Positions 16,751-25,909 of a stretch of 58,272 nt of DNA are shown piece by piece. How positions within the stretch are numbered: position 1 is the first letter of the stretch; each line of letters opens with the position of its first letter. The position numbers and the translations under genes are program-made. Origin of the DNA: Hydrococcus rivularis NIES-593. Its GTDB lineage: Bacteria > Cyanobacteriota > Cyanobacteriia > Cyanobacteriales > Microcystaceae. Location of the stretch: the NCBI RefSeq assembly GCF_001904635.1, contig NZ_MRCB01000032.1:1-58272 (forward strand). The letters are read 5' to 3'. Under the pieces are notes generated by a model. That model had not been told where the DNA came from. It saw only the letters and a program-made list of their open reading frames with translations, and did no database searches.

Positions 16751-17596
16751 CTATTCTTTTGCTCCTTCTATCGCTTCGAGTCTTGCTAGAACGGCTTCGT
16801 ATTTGGCGGTCATCTCGGCAAGTTGTGCTGTCAGCCAATCAATGATTCCTCGATATTTAGCCTCCATCTGAGCTTCAACTTCAGCCCGAATTTTTTCTCT
16901 CTCTACTGCCAGTCGTACTTCCCAATCCAAATCCCGTTGTCTGAGTTCGGCTTTGAGTTGTCTATTTTCTTCTCGTAATTGCTCTAATTCTGCGGCTACT
17001 AAAGCAGCGCGTCGTTCTCTCTGTTGAGCTTGTCTTTTGAGTTCTTCTTTTAAATGCTCGTTTTCCTGACGTAATTGCTCTACTTCTGAGAGAGGTTTTT
17101 TCTTTGCGGTGGAGTTTTCTTGTTCTTTGACCAAACGTTCGACTATCTTCGCAGTTGGAGTGCCATTGGGCGATTCTTCCACTGCCTTTTGCCAGATTTC
17201 TAACTGCTGTGCTGGGGGAAGTTTAGTAAGGGGACGAACTTGACGTTCGCTCGTCGGAAATTTGTGTACCATGGTACACAAATTTTGAATGACCGCTGAG
17301 GCATTCATGAATTGATAAGCCCTTCGTTTCGTCAGACTCCACTTCTCCTTGCAATACGCTTCAAAGGTTTTGTGGGGTTCGCCGTAGAGTTTTCTGTCTC
17401 GAATCTCAATGAGCGCTTGACCGACTTCGTAAAACGTCTGAAGTCCTTGAGCGACGATCGCTTCGAGTTCCTGCAATCGCACTTTTTCTGTCTCGTCTAG
17501 CGGTGCGATTTTCAGATGGTACTTGGTTTCATCTGAAGGCGCTTCGCAAACGCGGAAAGCTCGATCGAGCTTGAATAGGGAATAGGCACTTGACAT
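16751..17596 (-). CDS. Phage/plasmid-type helical protein with long coiled coil, inserted in the zwf operon
   Basis: A 281-residue protein. Residues ~30-150 resemble a family frequent in phages, plasmids and cyanobacterial genomes (ALIEIRDRKLYGEPHKTFEAYCKEKWSL, then RAYQFMNASAVIQNL, then RPLTKLPPAQQLEIWQKAVE), thought to be DNA-binding, ParB/KorB-like. Residues ~165-281 form an almost unbroken heptad coiled coil rich in Glu, Arg, Leu and Gln. ATG at 17596 has GGAAAC just upstream; a TTG at 17608 is possible. It sits between tal and zwf and its stop touches the zwf start. This position is not usual for the operon. Role unknown; it may be a domesticated regulator or a passenger. Confidence 0.85.
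   Translation of the reverse strand: MSSAYSLFKLDRAFRVCEAPSDETKYHLKIAPLDETEKVRLQELEAIVAQGLQTFYEVGQALIEIRDRKLYGEPHKTFEAYCKEKWSLTKRRAYQFMNASAVIQNLCTMVHKFPTSERQVRPLTKLPPAQQLEIWQKAVEESPNGTPTAKIVERLVKEQENSTAKKKPLSEVEQLRQENEHLKEELKRQAQQRERRAALVAAELEQLREENRQLKAELRQRDLDWEVRLAVEREKIRAEVEAQMEAKYRGIIDWLTAQLAEMTAKYEAVLARLEAIEGAKE
17258..17285. repeat. 28-bp perfect palindrome inside a coding region
   Basis: Bases 17258-17285 read the same on both strands (centre GTACCATGGTAC, arms AAATTTGT... and ...ACAAATTT), with no loop and no mismatch. It lies inside the coiled-coil gene of the zwf operon and encodes the NLCTMVHKF segment. It could be a binding site for a dimeric protein, perhaps the product of the gene itself. 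Confidence 0.85.
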
Positions 17597-17666
17597 GGCA
17601 GTTTCCAAAAGTATGAGGAGCGATCGCAGGGGAAAGGAAATTGCCCAATCCCCTTCTCACTACTGA

Positions 17667-18821
17667 TTAAACAGTAGCTAACTGCTTGACTTTAGTCTCT
17701 AAAGAAGACATTAAGGACTCGAAAGGTTTGACGAATTTATCGATCCCGTCTTCGAGCAATTCATCCATCACTTCTTTAAGATCGATGTCGATATCGGGAT
17801 CTTTGAGACTTTCCATCAGTCGATACGCGCCTTCGACATCGCTTTCGATGCGATCGCCGGGATGGCAATGGTCGGCACAAGCTTCGATGGTTTGCGGCGG
17901 TAGCGTATTAACCGTGTTAGCGCCGATCAGTTCGTCAACATACATCACGTCGCTGTATTCGGGGTTTTTGGTGCTAGTAGAAGCCCAGAGCAAGCGCTGC
18001 ACTTTTGCTCCTTTTTCTGCCAAGGCTTGCCAGCGATCGCTGCTATAGATTTCCTTATACTTCTGGTAAGCGATTTTGGCATTGGCGATCGCCACTTTAC
18101 CTTTGATGGCTCGCAATTTTGCCTCTTGCTCGATGCTGTCTGCACCGGCTTTTAGTTTGGCATCGATGCGGTTGTCGATGTTGGTATCGATTCGACTGAG
18201 GAAGAAACTCGCCACCGAAGCAATTTTACTAATCTCCTTGCCTTCAGCTGCTCGCTTTTCTAGTCCCCTTATATATGCCCAAGCGGTTTCGACATAACTA
18301 TCCACAGAAAAAAGCAAGGTGACGTTAACATTAATGCCTTCGCTAATCGCTCGTTCGACCGCTGGCAATCCTTCCGGCGTGCCCGGAATTTTGACCATTA
18401 AATTCGGGCGATCGATGGTTTGAAAATAGCGTCTGACTTCTCTAATAGTCGCCTCTGTATCTCTGGCAATGGTTGCCGGGACCTCGATGCTGACATAACC
18501 GTCTAACCCGTTAGTTTCTTCATAAACTGGCTTCAAAATATCGCAGGCATTGCGGATATCGGTAAAAATCAAAGACTCATAAATCTCTTCGACCGACTTT
18601 CCGGCTTTGATCCCGGCTTCGATATCGGCATCGTAGATTTTATTGCCCGCGATCGCTTTCTCAAAAATGGCTGGATTGGAGGTAATTCCCACAATTCCCC
18701 GGCGCTCGATTAATTGCTTCAATTCGCCCGATTCGATAAGGTCGCGGCTTAAATTATCCAACCAAATGCTTTGACCGTATTTCTTCTCGATCTCAAAAAT
18801 GGGATTCGTTGCTGTCGTCAT
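17667..18821 (-). CDS. tal: Transaldolase
   Basis: Transfers a dihydroxyacetone unit between sugar phosphates in the non-oxidative pentose phosphate pathway. 384 residues, typical of the long cyanobacterial/actinobacterial type. GITSNPAIFEKAI near the N-terminus, Schiff-base lysine in PNLMVKIPGTPEG, then NVTLLFSVDSY and RIDTNID. ATG at 18821 is chosen because GGAGGGAG lies 8 bases upstream; the frame is open 15 codons further with no such site. It starts 45 bp behind fbp in the same transcript. A second, unrelated-length transaldolase-family gene is at 41459-42097. Confidence 0.97.
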   Translation of the reverse strand: MTTATNPIFEIEKKYGQSIWLDNLSRDLIESGELKQLIERRGIVGITSNPAIFEKAIAGNKIYDADIEAGIKAGKSVEEIYESLIFTDIRNACDILKPVYEETNGLDGYVSIEVPATIARDTEATIREVRRYFQTIDRPNLMVKIPGTPEGLPAVERAISEGINVNVTLLFSVDSYVETAWAYIRGLEKRAAEGKEISKIASVASFFLSRIDTNIDNRIDAKLKAGADSIEQEAKLRAIKGKVAIANAKIAYQKYKEIYSSDRWQALAEKGAKVQRLLWASTSTKNPEYSDVMYVDELIGANTVNTLPPQTIEACADHCHPGDRIESDVEGAYRLMESLKDPDIDIDLKEVMDELLEDGIDKFVKPFESLMSSLETKVKQLATV

Positions 18822-18866
18822 AATTAACTCCCTCCAATTCACCTCGTTCGATCCTTCATCTCTCAC

Positions 18867-19943
18867 TCAAGAATGCACCGGAACGGCGATCTCTTGACCT
18901 CGCCGTTTCCAATCCTGGATAAATGACTCGACCAACTTAACATCCTCGGTACTGCCAATAATCAAAGGAGTCCGCATGTGCAGTTTATCGGGCACGATAT
19001 CGAGAAGGTTTCGCGTTCCATCGCTCGCTCGTCCTCCCGCTTGGTCGATTAAAAAAGCGAGGGGGGCGGTTTCGTAGAGCAAGCGCAATTTTCCTTCTGG
19101 TTTTTTCACCGTTCCCGGATAGAGAAATACGCCGCCTTGCATCAAAATTCGGTGAATATCTCCCACTAGCGCGCCGCTATAGCGTGCCGTGTATCCTTCA
19201 TGGCGATGCACGTAGCGCGTGTATTCCCGAAAGGGTTCTTCCCACTGCCAAAAATTACCCTCATTGGTGCTATACACGGGTCCGTGTTCTGGGATTTTGA
19301 TATTTTCTTGGGAGAGAATAAATTCTCCCAAGCTCGGATCGAGGATAAAGGAATGCACCCCGTGACCGAGAGAATAAACCAGTATGGTAGCGGGACCATA
19401 GAGAATATAGCCGGCGGCAATTTGTTGGCGACCGTCTTGCAATAAATCGCTCGCTTGTCCGTCTAAATCTTCTCCTTGTTGTTGGCGAATCGAGAAGATA
19501 GAACCGATGTTCAAATTGATATCGACATTAGAGGAGCCATCGATGGGGTCGTAAAGTAGGCTGTAGCGCCCGATGGGGCAGTTTTCTGGAATGTAATAGG
19601 GGTTTTCCATCTCTTCCGATGCCAAGCGACAGACCAAACCGCTTTGCTTGAAGACGGAGATAAATACCTCGTTGGCATAGACATCCATCTTTTTGACCGA
19701 TTCCCCTTGGACGTTAACTTCGCCCGTAAAGCCCAGTACGCCTGCCATTAATCCAGCGCGACTGAGGCGACGGGAAATCAGTTTGGCAGCCAGGGCAATG
19801 CGGCTCATAATCGCGCTGAGATCTTGAGCTTCTGGGGAGAAACTCTGAAATTGTTGGAGAACGTGGCGAGAGAGGGTCGTGCAATCCCGATCCAAGCTGT
19901 GCTCTGGAATGATGAGCTGTTCGGAGTTATACATGGTTTTCAT
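18867..19943 (-). CDS. fbp: Class I fructose-1,6-bisphosphatase
   Basis: Hydrolyses fructose 1,6-bisphosphate to fructose 6-phosphate in the Calvin cycle and gluconeogenesis. 358 residues. Class I signature: DVYANE, the Mg2+-binding [20 protein letters not shown], and the substrate-binding GxxR region near [15 protein letters not shown] and [20 protein letters not shown]. Start ATG 19943, with AGGGAAAG immediately upstream; ATG at 19934 would leave better spacing. First gene of the operon with tal, the coiled-coil gene, zwf and opcA, the arrangement known from other cyanobacteria apart from the inserted gene. Confidence 0.97.
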   Translation of the reverse strand: MKTMYNSEQLIIPEHSLDRDCTTLSRHVLQQFQSFSPEAQDLSAIMSRIALAAKLISRRLSRAGLMAGVLGFTGEVNVQGESVKKMDVYANEVFISVFKQSGLVCRLASEEMENPYYIPENCPIGRYSLLYDPIDGSSNVDINLNIGSIFSIRQQQGEDLDGQASDLLQDGRQQIAAGYILYGPATILVYSLGHGVHSFILDPSLGEFILSQENIKIPEHGPVYSTNEGNFWQWEEPFREYTRYVHRHEGYTARYSGALVGDIHRILMQGGVFLYPGTVKKPEGKLRLLYETAPLAFLIDQAGGRASDGTRNLLDIVPDKLHMRTPLIIGSTEDVKLVESFIQDWKRRGQEIAVPVHS

Positions 19944-20368
19944 CTTTCCCTAGGGTGTAGCAACGATCTCTCTAAGAGCAGTGACACCGACTTTACTAAA
20001 GCCTCTGAGAAGGTTTTTTTGTCGCTTCTCCTATGATAGGAAAAGTTTTTTCGCGAGCCTGGGAACTTTAGACAAGCTTCAGGGTTGCTTCAGAGAAATC
20101 GCGTTGAATTAAGCTCTGATGCCTTAGTTAGTTTAATTCTAGCGATTTCAAAAAGCGGTCGGTGCGATCGCAGCCATCCACTTAATTCAAAATCTTGTTT
20201 TTATGCTACTCTAGAAAAGTTGTCTAATATCGCACATCCAGGCTTTCGGGTTTGTTATCGATCATTGGTCATTTGTCAAAATTGGAAACCAATAAAGGAC
20301 AGAGGACGAAGGACAAAAACAACATTCCTGGATGGAGGAGCAACCCGAATCGGAGAAGAAATTTACCT
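19944..20368. other. Divergent promoter region, fbp versus rpsB
   Basis: 425 bp holding the promoters for the fbp operon (minus) and rpsB-tsf (plus). Short dispersed words of the GGTCATTTGTC and GGACAGAGGACGAAGGAC type, common in cyanobacterial spacers, lie at about 20262-20320 in the rpsB leader. A small inverted repeat CTCCTATGATAGGA-like is at about 20028-20040. I see no RNA gene. Confidence 0.5.
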
Positions 20369-21190
20369 ATGCCAGTTGTAACGCTTGCTGAATTACTAGA
20401 ATCGGGAGTTCACTTCGGGCACCAAACCCGTCGCTGGAACCCGAAAATGTCTCAATATATTTATACGGCTCGCAACGGAGTCCATATTATTGACTTAGTG
20501 CAGACCGCCCAATTGATGGAAGAAGCTTACGATTACGTACGTAAGTCAGCCGAGGCAGGGAAGCGGTTTTTATTCATCGGCACCAAGCGTCAAGCTGCCG
20601 GAATCATCGCGCAAGAAGCCTCTCGATGCGGCGCTAACTACGTCAACCAGCGCTGGTTGGGCGGAATGCTCACCAACTGGGAAACGATCAAATCGCGAAT
20701 CGAGCGATTGAAAGAACTAGAGGCACTCGAAGAAAATGGCAGTATTGCCAAGCGACCCAAAAAAGAAGCCTCCGTTCTGCGCCGAGAACTCGCCAAACTT
20801 CAAAAATATCTTAGCGGTCTCAAAACCATGCGCAAGCTTCCCGATATTGCGGTCATTGTAGACCTGCGACGGGAGTATAATGCTATCCGAGAATGCCAAA
20901 AATTGGGAATTCCCATCGTATCGCTGTTAGATACTAACTGCGATCCCGATGTCGTTGACGTTCCCATCCCTGCCAATGACGATGCGATTCGCTCGATCAA
21001 ACTCGTGATCGGAAAATTGGCGGATGCCATCTATGAAGGTCGTCACGGGCAACTCGACACCGACGAGGATTACGAAGAGTTTGAAGAAAGCGTTGAAGAA
21101 GCCGATTACGAAGAAGAAGGCGAAGACGAAGAGGATTACTCGGACTTAGCAGCAGAGTATGCTAGCGAGGACGAAGACGAAGATAATTAA
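20369..21190 (+). CDS. rpsB: 30S ribosomal protein S2
   Basis: Small-subunit protein needed to dock S1 and assemble the 30S head. 273 residues. Starts [20 protein letters not shown], a clear S2 N-terminus, with GGAG eleven bases upstream; the frame is open for 39 codons further upstream but that part is repeat-derived spacer. Core motifs [13 protein letters not shown] and [23 protein letters not shown] are present. After the core (~residue 228) comes a ~45-residue tail made almost only of Asp, Glu, Tyr and Ser. It precedes tsf, the classic bacterial order. Confidence 0.98.
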   Translation: MPVVTLAELLESGVHFGHQTRRWNPKMSQYIYTARNGVHIIDLVQTAQLMEEAYDYVRKSAEAGKRFLFIGTKRQAAGIIAQEASRCGANYVNQRWLGGMLTNWETIKSRIERLKELEALEENGSIAKRPKKEASVLRRELAKLQKYLSGLKTMRKLPDIAVIVDLRREYNAIRECQKLGIPIVSLLDTNCDPDVVDVPIPANDDAIRSIKLVIGKLADAIYEGRHGQLDTDEDYEEFEESVEEADYEEEGEDEEDYSDLAAEYASEDEDEDN

Positions 21191-21289
21191 CTAAGAGTTA
21201 GGAATTTGGTGTTCGGAATCGATTTTACTTAAATTAAAAACTCCGAACTCCGAACTATCAATATTATGTAGTGTAGGAACACGAGTAAA

Positions 21290-22051
21290 ATGGCGGAAAT
21301 CTCGGCACAACTGGTCAAAGAGCTACGCGAAAAAACTGGCGCTGGCATGATGGACTGCAAAAAAGCGCTGCAAGAAACTAACGGCGATCTAGTGGCTGCT
21401 GCCGAATGGCTGCGCAAAAAAGGTGTTGCCTCGGCAGAGAAAAAAGCGGGTCGAACTGCCGCTGAGGGATTAGTCGGTAGCTATATCCACACGGGAGGTC
21501 GGATTGGCGTTTTAGTAGAAGTCAACTGCGAAACCGACTTCGTAGCCCGTGGGGAAAAGTTCAAAGAATTGGTTAACAATATTGCCATGCAAATCGCTGC
21601 CTGCCCCAACGTTGAATACGTGAAGGTTGCGGATATCCCGCCAGAAGTTGTCCAAAAAGAGAAAGAAATCGAAATGGGACGAGAAGATCTGGCTAACAAA
21701 CCCGATAACATTAAGGAGAAGATAGTCCAGGGTCGGATTGAAAAGCGCCTAAAAGAGCTATCTTTGCTCGACCAGCCCTATATTCGGGATCAGAACATCT
21801 CCGTTGAAGAGTTGGTCAAACAAAGTATTGCCGAACTAGGCGAAAACATCCAAGTACGACGTTTTGCTCGTTTCGTTCTAGGAGAAGGCATCGAGAAACA
21901 ACAAACCGACTTCGCCCAAGAAGTCGCTGCTCAAACCGGTCAAAAGACGAAAGTAGTTGAAGAAAAAACCGAGCCAGAAGCCAAACCCGATACCAAGGCT
22001 ACAACCGTCGAAAAAGACAAAAAGTCCAAAGGAGGCAAAAAGAAAAAATAA
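21290..22051 (+). CDS. tsf: Elongation factor Ts
   Basis: Guanine-nucleotide exchange factor for EF-Tu. 253 residues. N-terminal UBA-like domain with [19 protein letters not shown], then the TDFVAR motif that contacts EF-Tu ([13 protein letters not shown]), one core exchange subdomain repeat and a charged tail ending in [12 protein letters not shown]. Slightly longer than the shortest cyanobacterial EF-Ts because of this tail. It follows rpsB after 99 bp and is closed by a strong terminator. Confidence 0.98.
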   Translation: MAEISAQLVKELREKTGAGMMDCKKALQETNGDLVAAAEWLRKKGVASAEKKAGRTAAEGLVGSYIHTGGRIGVLVEVNCETDFVARGEKFKELVNNIAMQIAACPNVEYVKVADIPPEVVQKEKEIEMGREDLANKPDNIKEKIVQGRIEKRLKELSLLDQPYIRDQNISVEELVKQSIAELGENIQVRRFARFVLGEGIEKQQTDFAQEVAAQTGQKTKVVEEKTEPEAKPDTKATTVEKDKKSKGGKKKK

Positions 22052-22094
22052 GGCACACCCCAAAAAAGAGACGCGATGAATCGGGTCTCTCCTA

Positions 22095-22140
22095 AAAAAG
22101 GCAAAAGGAAGGAAACTTGTTTCTCAACTTTTGCCTTTTT
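22095..22140 (+). terminator. Intrinsic terminator of rpsB-tsf
   Basis: AAAAAGGCAAAAG and CTTTTGCCTTTTT pair around a ~20-base loop, ending in a T-run (22136-22140). It lies 44 bp after the tsf stop. The A-rich left arm makes it potentially active in both directions. Confidence 0.85.
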
Positions 22141-22226
22141 ACGATTAATGATTATATTTAAAGAATCCCTGAAGAAGCGCACAAGGGGGTATCTCGATCG
22201 GATTGCTATTGAATTGACAAATTGAT

Positions 22227-23090
22227 ATGGCCAGAGCAATGCAACAAATCAAGCAAGATCTAGCAACACTAGAAGAGAAAGTTGCCAATCTTGCCGTTGA
22301 ACTACGGGCGCTCTATGGCAGATATCTAAAATTATTGAGTCATTCAGCCAGAAAACAGTTAATTTTGGCAAGCTATCAGATTTGCACCCAAGCCTACCCA
22401 GAATCATTTTTAAAATTATCTGGAAGAGATCGCCAGAAACTACAAGAAAATCTGAGAAAACTAGGAAAAAATCTTCAGTCTCAACTACTCGCGCTTTTAG
22501 CTCTTCCCATTCATTCTAGCGATGTCACTCCCCTAGAAGCAGAAGAGCTTTTATTGCCGCCTTCCGAGGAAGCATCGCCACCAGAAACAGAAGTCCGAGC
22601 ACAAGAACCAGAATCCGAAAAAATAGCCAATCCGGAAGACCTAATTCGTTGGTGCCAACAAATAGAGCAAGGCATTCAAGAGACCTTAGAAACTTTATCT
22701 CAAGAAGTTAATTTCTTTTTGCAAGAAGCCCAAATTTTACCCGCTCAAGTGCCAGTAAAAATTCTAGAAATGGCGATGCAAACTGAAGCAAGCGCTGCCT
22801 CGGCGAGCGGTTCCCCCAATCTCCTAAGCTTATTAGTCGAAACCGAACGAGAAGGCGAACAAGAATCGCCAGCGCCCAAAGAGAATGCCAAAATAACCAA
22901 GCTAACAGCCATTCATCTGCGACTTGTAGAGATTGAATTTTCCGATCCGACCTTAAACATCGAACGCGATCGCGTTCGCACTTGGCTAGAAAAACTCAAA
23001 AAAATTCGGCAACAATATCTTCAACTACAACGCGAATCGGCCATTGCTGAAGCTGAAGCAGCATGGCGTGCGACTTGGTACGAAGATTAA
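22227..23090 (+). CDS. Conserved cyanobacterial helical protein upstream of recG
   Basis: A 287-residue soluble, largely alpha-helical protein. N-terminal coiled coil (QQIKQDLATLEEKVANLAVEL), a compact block with YGRYLKLLSHSARKQLILAS and CTQAYPESFLKLS, an acidic Pro/Glu-rich middle (~110-135), and a C-terminal helix rich in charged residues (REESAIAEAEAAWRATW type). No catalytic motif was recognised. It lies 16 bp ahead of recG on the same strand and starts 175 bp after tsf, behind that gene's terminator, so it probably heads a recG transcript. Function unknown. Confidence 0.82.
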   Translation: MARAMQQIKQDLATLEEKVANLAVELRALYGRYLKLLSHSARKQLILASYQICTQAYPESFLKLSGRDRQKLQENLRKLGKNLQSQLLALLALPIHSSDVTPLEAEELLLPPSEEASPPETEVRAQEPESEKIANPEDLIRWCQQIEQGIQETLETLSQEVNFFLQEAQILPAQVPVKILEMAMQTEASAASASGSPNLLSLLVETEREGEQESPAPKENAKITKLTAIHLRLVEIEFSDPTLNIERDRVRTWLEKLKKIRQQYLQLQRESAIAEAEAAWRATWYED

Positions 23091-23106
23091 GGAATTACGA
23101 TCGATT

Positions 23107-25575
23107 ATGAATTCTGAAATTCCAGACTGGGTACGGTTGCAAAAAGCGCTTTCGATAGAAGCACAACGGGGTTTTACCGACCTCGCGGGCAATCAATATC
23201 GCTTTAGCGAATTTCTCTGCCTGAGTTTCGGACAAGCGCCCCCCGTCGGCACTCCCGGATCGGAACGCCGTCGCTGGCAGGAATTTGCGCTTCGGTTTGC
23301 CCGCTATTCCCAGCTGCCCCCAGCGCAGCGTCAATCGCTCGTCCTAGAAGCACGTCGCTTTCTTTACGACCTCAGACAGACGCTAGAATCTTCTCCCGAA
23401 CTCTCTCAACCCAAACTTCCTCGCACGAAACCCGCGATTGGGAATAGTAAAACAGCTAGCGATCGCTTCGTCAGTCTCGACGATCCGATCGGCACTTTGG
23501 CCGAGGTAGGACGCATCAGAGAGAAATCTTTAGAAGAGCGTCTCGGTTTGCGAACCGTGCGCGATCTTCTCTTTTACTATCCCCGCGACCACATCGATTA
23601 TGCCCGTCAAGTCAATATTGCCCATCTCGTCGCTGGAGAAACCGTAACAGTCATCGGAACCGTCAGACGCTGTAACTGCTTTACCAGTCCAAAAAATAGC
23701 AAATTAACGATTTTTGAGCTACTTATAAGGGATAAAACCGGACAAATCAAGCTCAATCGTTTTTTTGCTGGAACTCGCTTTACCAACCGTGGTTGGCAGG
23801 AAAATCAAAAACGGCAATATCCTCTCGGTTCGGTAGTCGCTGCCTCTGGATTGGTCAGAAAAAATAAGTATGGCTTGACGCTCGAAGATCCAGAAATTGA
23901 AGTACTAGATAGTTTAGGAGCGAGTATCGAATCGCTGAAAATCGGTCGAGTGCTGCCCGTTTATCCGCTATCTGAAGGCATCACGGCCGATGTCGTCAGA
24001 AAGGCGGTGATTGGGGCGATGGGAGCGATTAGTCAAATTAAAGAACCCTTGCCAGTCAGTCTGCGCAATCAATATGGATTGCTGGGGTTAAAAGATGCGA
24101 TCGCCAATATTCATTTTCCCACCGATGCAGATACTCTGGGTTACGCGCGACGGCGATTGGTGTTCGACGAGTTTTTCTACCTACAATTAGGATTTCTCCA
24201 CCGCCGACACCAGCAGCGTCAAACCGAAACAAGCGCCATTTTTACCCCTTCTGGTCAATTAATCGAGAAATTTAATCAAATCATTCCTTTTAGCTTGACT
24301 AATGCTCAAAAACGTGTTGTTAGCGAAATTCTCGCCGATTTAAACTCCTCCACGCCGATGAATCGCTTAGTACAAGGAGATGTGGGTTCGGGCAAAACAA
24401 TCGTTGCCGTCTTTGCCATTCTTGCTGCCATTCAATCAGGCTATCAAGCTGCAATGATGGCACCAACAGAAGTCCTAGCAGAACAACATTACCGCAAAAT
24501 CGTCAGTTGGTTTAACTTGCTGCATCTCCCTGTAGAACTCCTCACCGGATCTACCAAAGTCTCTAAACGTCGGGAAATTCATGCTCAATTGCAAACGGGA
24601 GAATTGCCCTTACTCATAGGAACTCACGCTCTCATACAAGACCCCGTTAACTTCCGCAGATTGGGTTTAGTCGTCATTGACGAACAACATCGCTTTGGCG
24701 TGCAACAACGGGCGCGTTTACTATCCAAAGGACAATCCCCCCACGTTCTCTCCATGACGGCAACTCCCATTCCCCGAACGCTAGCGCTGACCATGCACGG
24801 GGATTTAGACGTGAGTCAAATTGACCAATTGCCTCCAGGAAGGCAACCGATTCAGACGACCGTCTTATCGGGAAGAGAACGCAGCCAAGCTTACGAACTC
24901 ATTCGGCGAGAAGTTGCCCAAGGACGACAAGCCTACGTGATTTTTCCAGTCATTGAAGAATCGGAAAAGCTTGACGTTCGCGCCGCCGTAGACGAATACC
25001 AACGCCTCAGAGAAACTATCTTTCCCGACTTTCAAATCGGGCTATTGCACGGGCGCATGAATTCCCAGGATAAAGAAGCAGCCCTCAATGCATTCAGAGA
25101 CAATCAAACGCCAATTATCGTTGCTACCACCGTCATCGAGGTTGGGGTAGACGTGCCCAATGCGACCGTGATGTTAGTCGAAAATGCAGAACGGTTTGGC
25201 TTATCCCAGTTGCATCAGTTGCGGGGTCGCGTCGGTCGCGGCAGCCATAAGTCTTACTGTTTGTTAATGAGTAGCAGTAAAACCCCAGATGCTCATCAGC
25301 GGTTGAGCGTCTTGGAACAGTCTCAGGATGGCTTCTTTATCTCCGAGATGGATCTGCGGTTTCGCGGTCCCGGCGAAATTTTGGGCACTCGTCAGGTGGG
25401 ATTGCCCGATTTTGCCTTGGCGAGTTTAGCGGAGGATCGAGAGGTGTTGGAATTAGCCCGGGATGCGGCAGAAAAGATTATGATGAGAGATCCAACTCTC
25501 AAAGAGATGCCCTCTATCAAAAAAGAGTTGGAGATCCGCTATCAACGGCTGTTAGGTGGAAATATTTTGACATAG
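23107..25575 (+). CDS. recG: ATP-dependent DNA helicase RecG
   Basis: Branch-migration helicase that remodels stalled forks, Holliday junctions and R-loops. 822 residues. Cyanobacterial N-terminal extension (~1-120), wedge/OB domain (~140-290; VRDLLFYYPRDHIDY), helicase lobe with Walker A GDVGSGKT, motif II as DEQH (VVIDEQHRFGVQQR), MTATPIPRT, and the second lobe with LLHGRMNSQDKEAAL, ATTVIEVGVDVPNA and QLRGRVGRG. ATG at 23107 is taken; the frame runs 21 codons further upstream inside the previous gene. Its 3' end overlaps a small convergent gene by 24 bp. Confidence 0.97.
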   Translation: MNSEIPDWVRLQKALSIEAQRGFTDLAGNQYRFSEFLCLSFGQAPPVGTPGSERRRWQEFALRFARYSQLPPAQRQSLVLEARRFLYDLRQTLESSPELSQPKLPRTKPAIGNSKTASDRFVSLDDPIGTLAEVGRIREKSLEERLGLRTVRDLLFYYPRDHIDYARQVNIAHLVAGETVTVIGTVRRCNCFTSPKNSKLTIFELLIRDKTGQIKLNRFFAGTRFTNRGWQENQKRQYPLGSVVAASGLVRKNKYGLTLEDPEIEVLDSLGASIESLKIGRVLPVYPLSEGITADVVRKAVIGAMGAISQIKEPLPVSLRNQYGLLGLKDAIANIHFPTDADTLGYARRRLVFDEFFYLQLGFLHRRHQQRQTETSAIFTPSGQLIEKFNQIIPFSLTNAQKRVVSEILADLNSSTPMNRLVQGDVGSGKTIVAVFAILAAIQSGYQAAMMAPTEVLAEQHYRKIVSWFNLLHLPVELLTGSTKVSKRREIHAQLQTGELPLLIGTHALIQDPVNFRRLGLVVIDEQHRFGVQQRARLLSKGQSPHVLSMTATPIPRTLALTMHGDLDVSQIDQLPPGRQPIQTTVLSGRERSQAYELIRREVAQGRQAYVIFPVIEESEKLDVRAAVDEYQRLRETIFPDFQIGLLHGRMNSQDKEAALNAFRDNQTPIIVATTVIEVGVDVPNATVMLVENAERFGLSQLHQLRGRVGRGSHKSYCLLMSSSKTPDAHQRLSVLEQSQDGFFISEMDLRFRGPGEILGTRQVGLPDFALASLAEDREVLELARDAAEKIMMRDPTLKEMPSIKKELEIRYQRLLGGNILT

Positions 25576-25797
25576 ATACGCTTCGAGTTGCAGCGCGAGT
25601 CCGGTGAGAAAATCGGCAGAATGTTGTTGACCTTGCTCTGCTGCCATACTTGCCACGCCGCGCATGACTTCGACCAACCCGATATCGATTAAATCTGGAT
25701 TGACCTTGAAGCTTATATCGGTTGCTTCCTCGTCGCCCAAAGCTGCCAGCAGCGATTCGATTAATTCGAGATAGGCGAGATAACGTTCTGCATCCAT
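25552..25797 (-). CDS. Small cyanobacterial protein of the TPR/CHAT N-terminal type
   Basis: An 81-residue helical protein: YLAYLELIESLLAALGDEEA, then NPDLIDIGLVEVMRGVASMA, then QGQQHSADFLTGLALQLEAYL. This pattern recurs in cyanobacteria, often as the N-terminal part of TPR or CHAT proteins, and here stands alone. It ends 24 bp inside the convergent recG gene. ATG at 25797; no obvious ribosome site. The pattern match makes it likely a true gene despite the overlap. Function unknown. Confidence 0.72.
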   Translation of the reverse strand: MDAERYLAYLELIESLLAALGDEEATDISFKVNPDLIDIGLVEVMRGVASMAAEQGQQHSADFLTGLALQLEAYLCQNIST

Positions 25798-25909
25798 AAA
25801 AGTACCTTAGATTGCGTGTTTTAATCGCGACTGGCTTGCCGAAAATCGAGCGATTCTCCACGGGGCGCGGATGCGGATCGCGCTGCCCAAGACCATACAA
25901 TTGTAGTTA

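Noticed and set aside
20252-20368. 39-codon N-terminal extension of S2
   Set aside because: It is made of translated spacer repeats; S2 starts at [10 protein letters not shown] with its own ribosome site.
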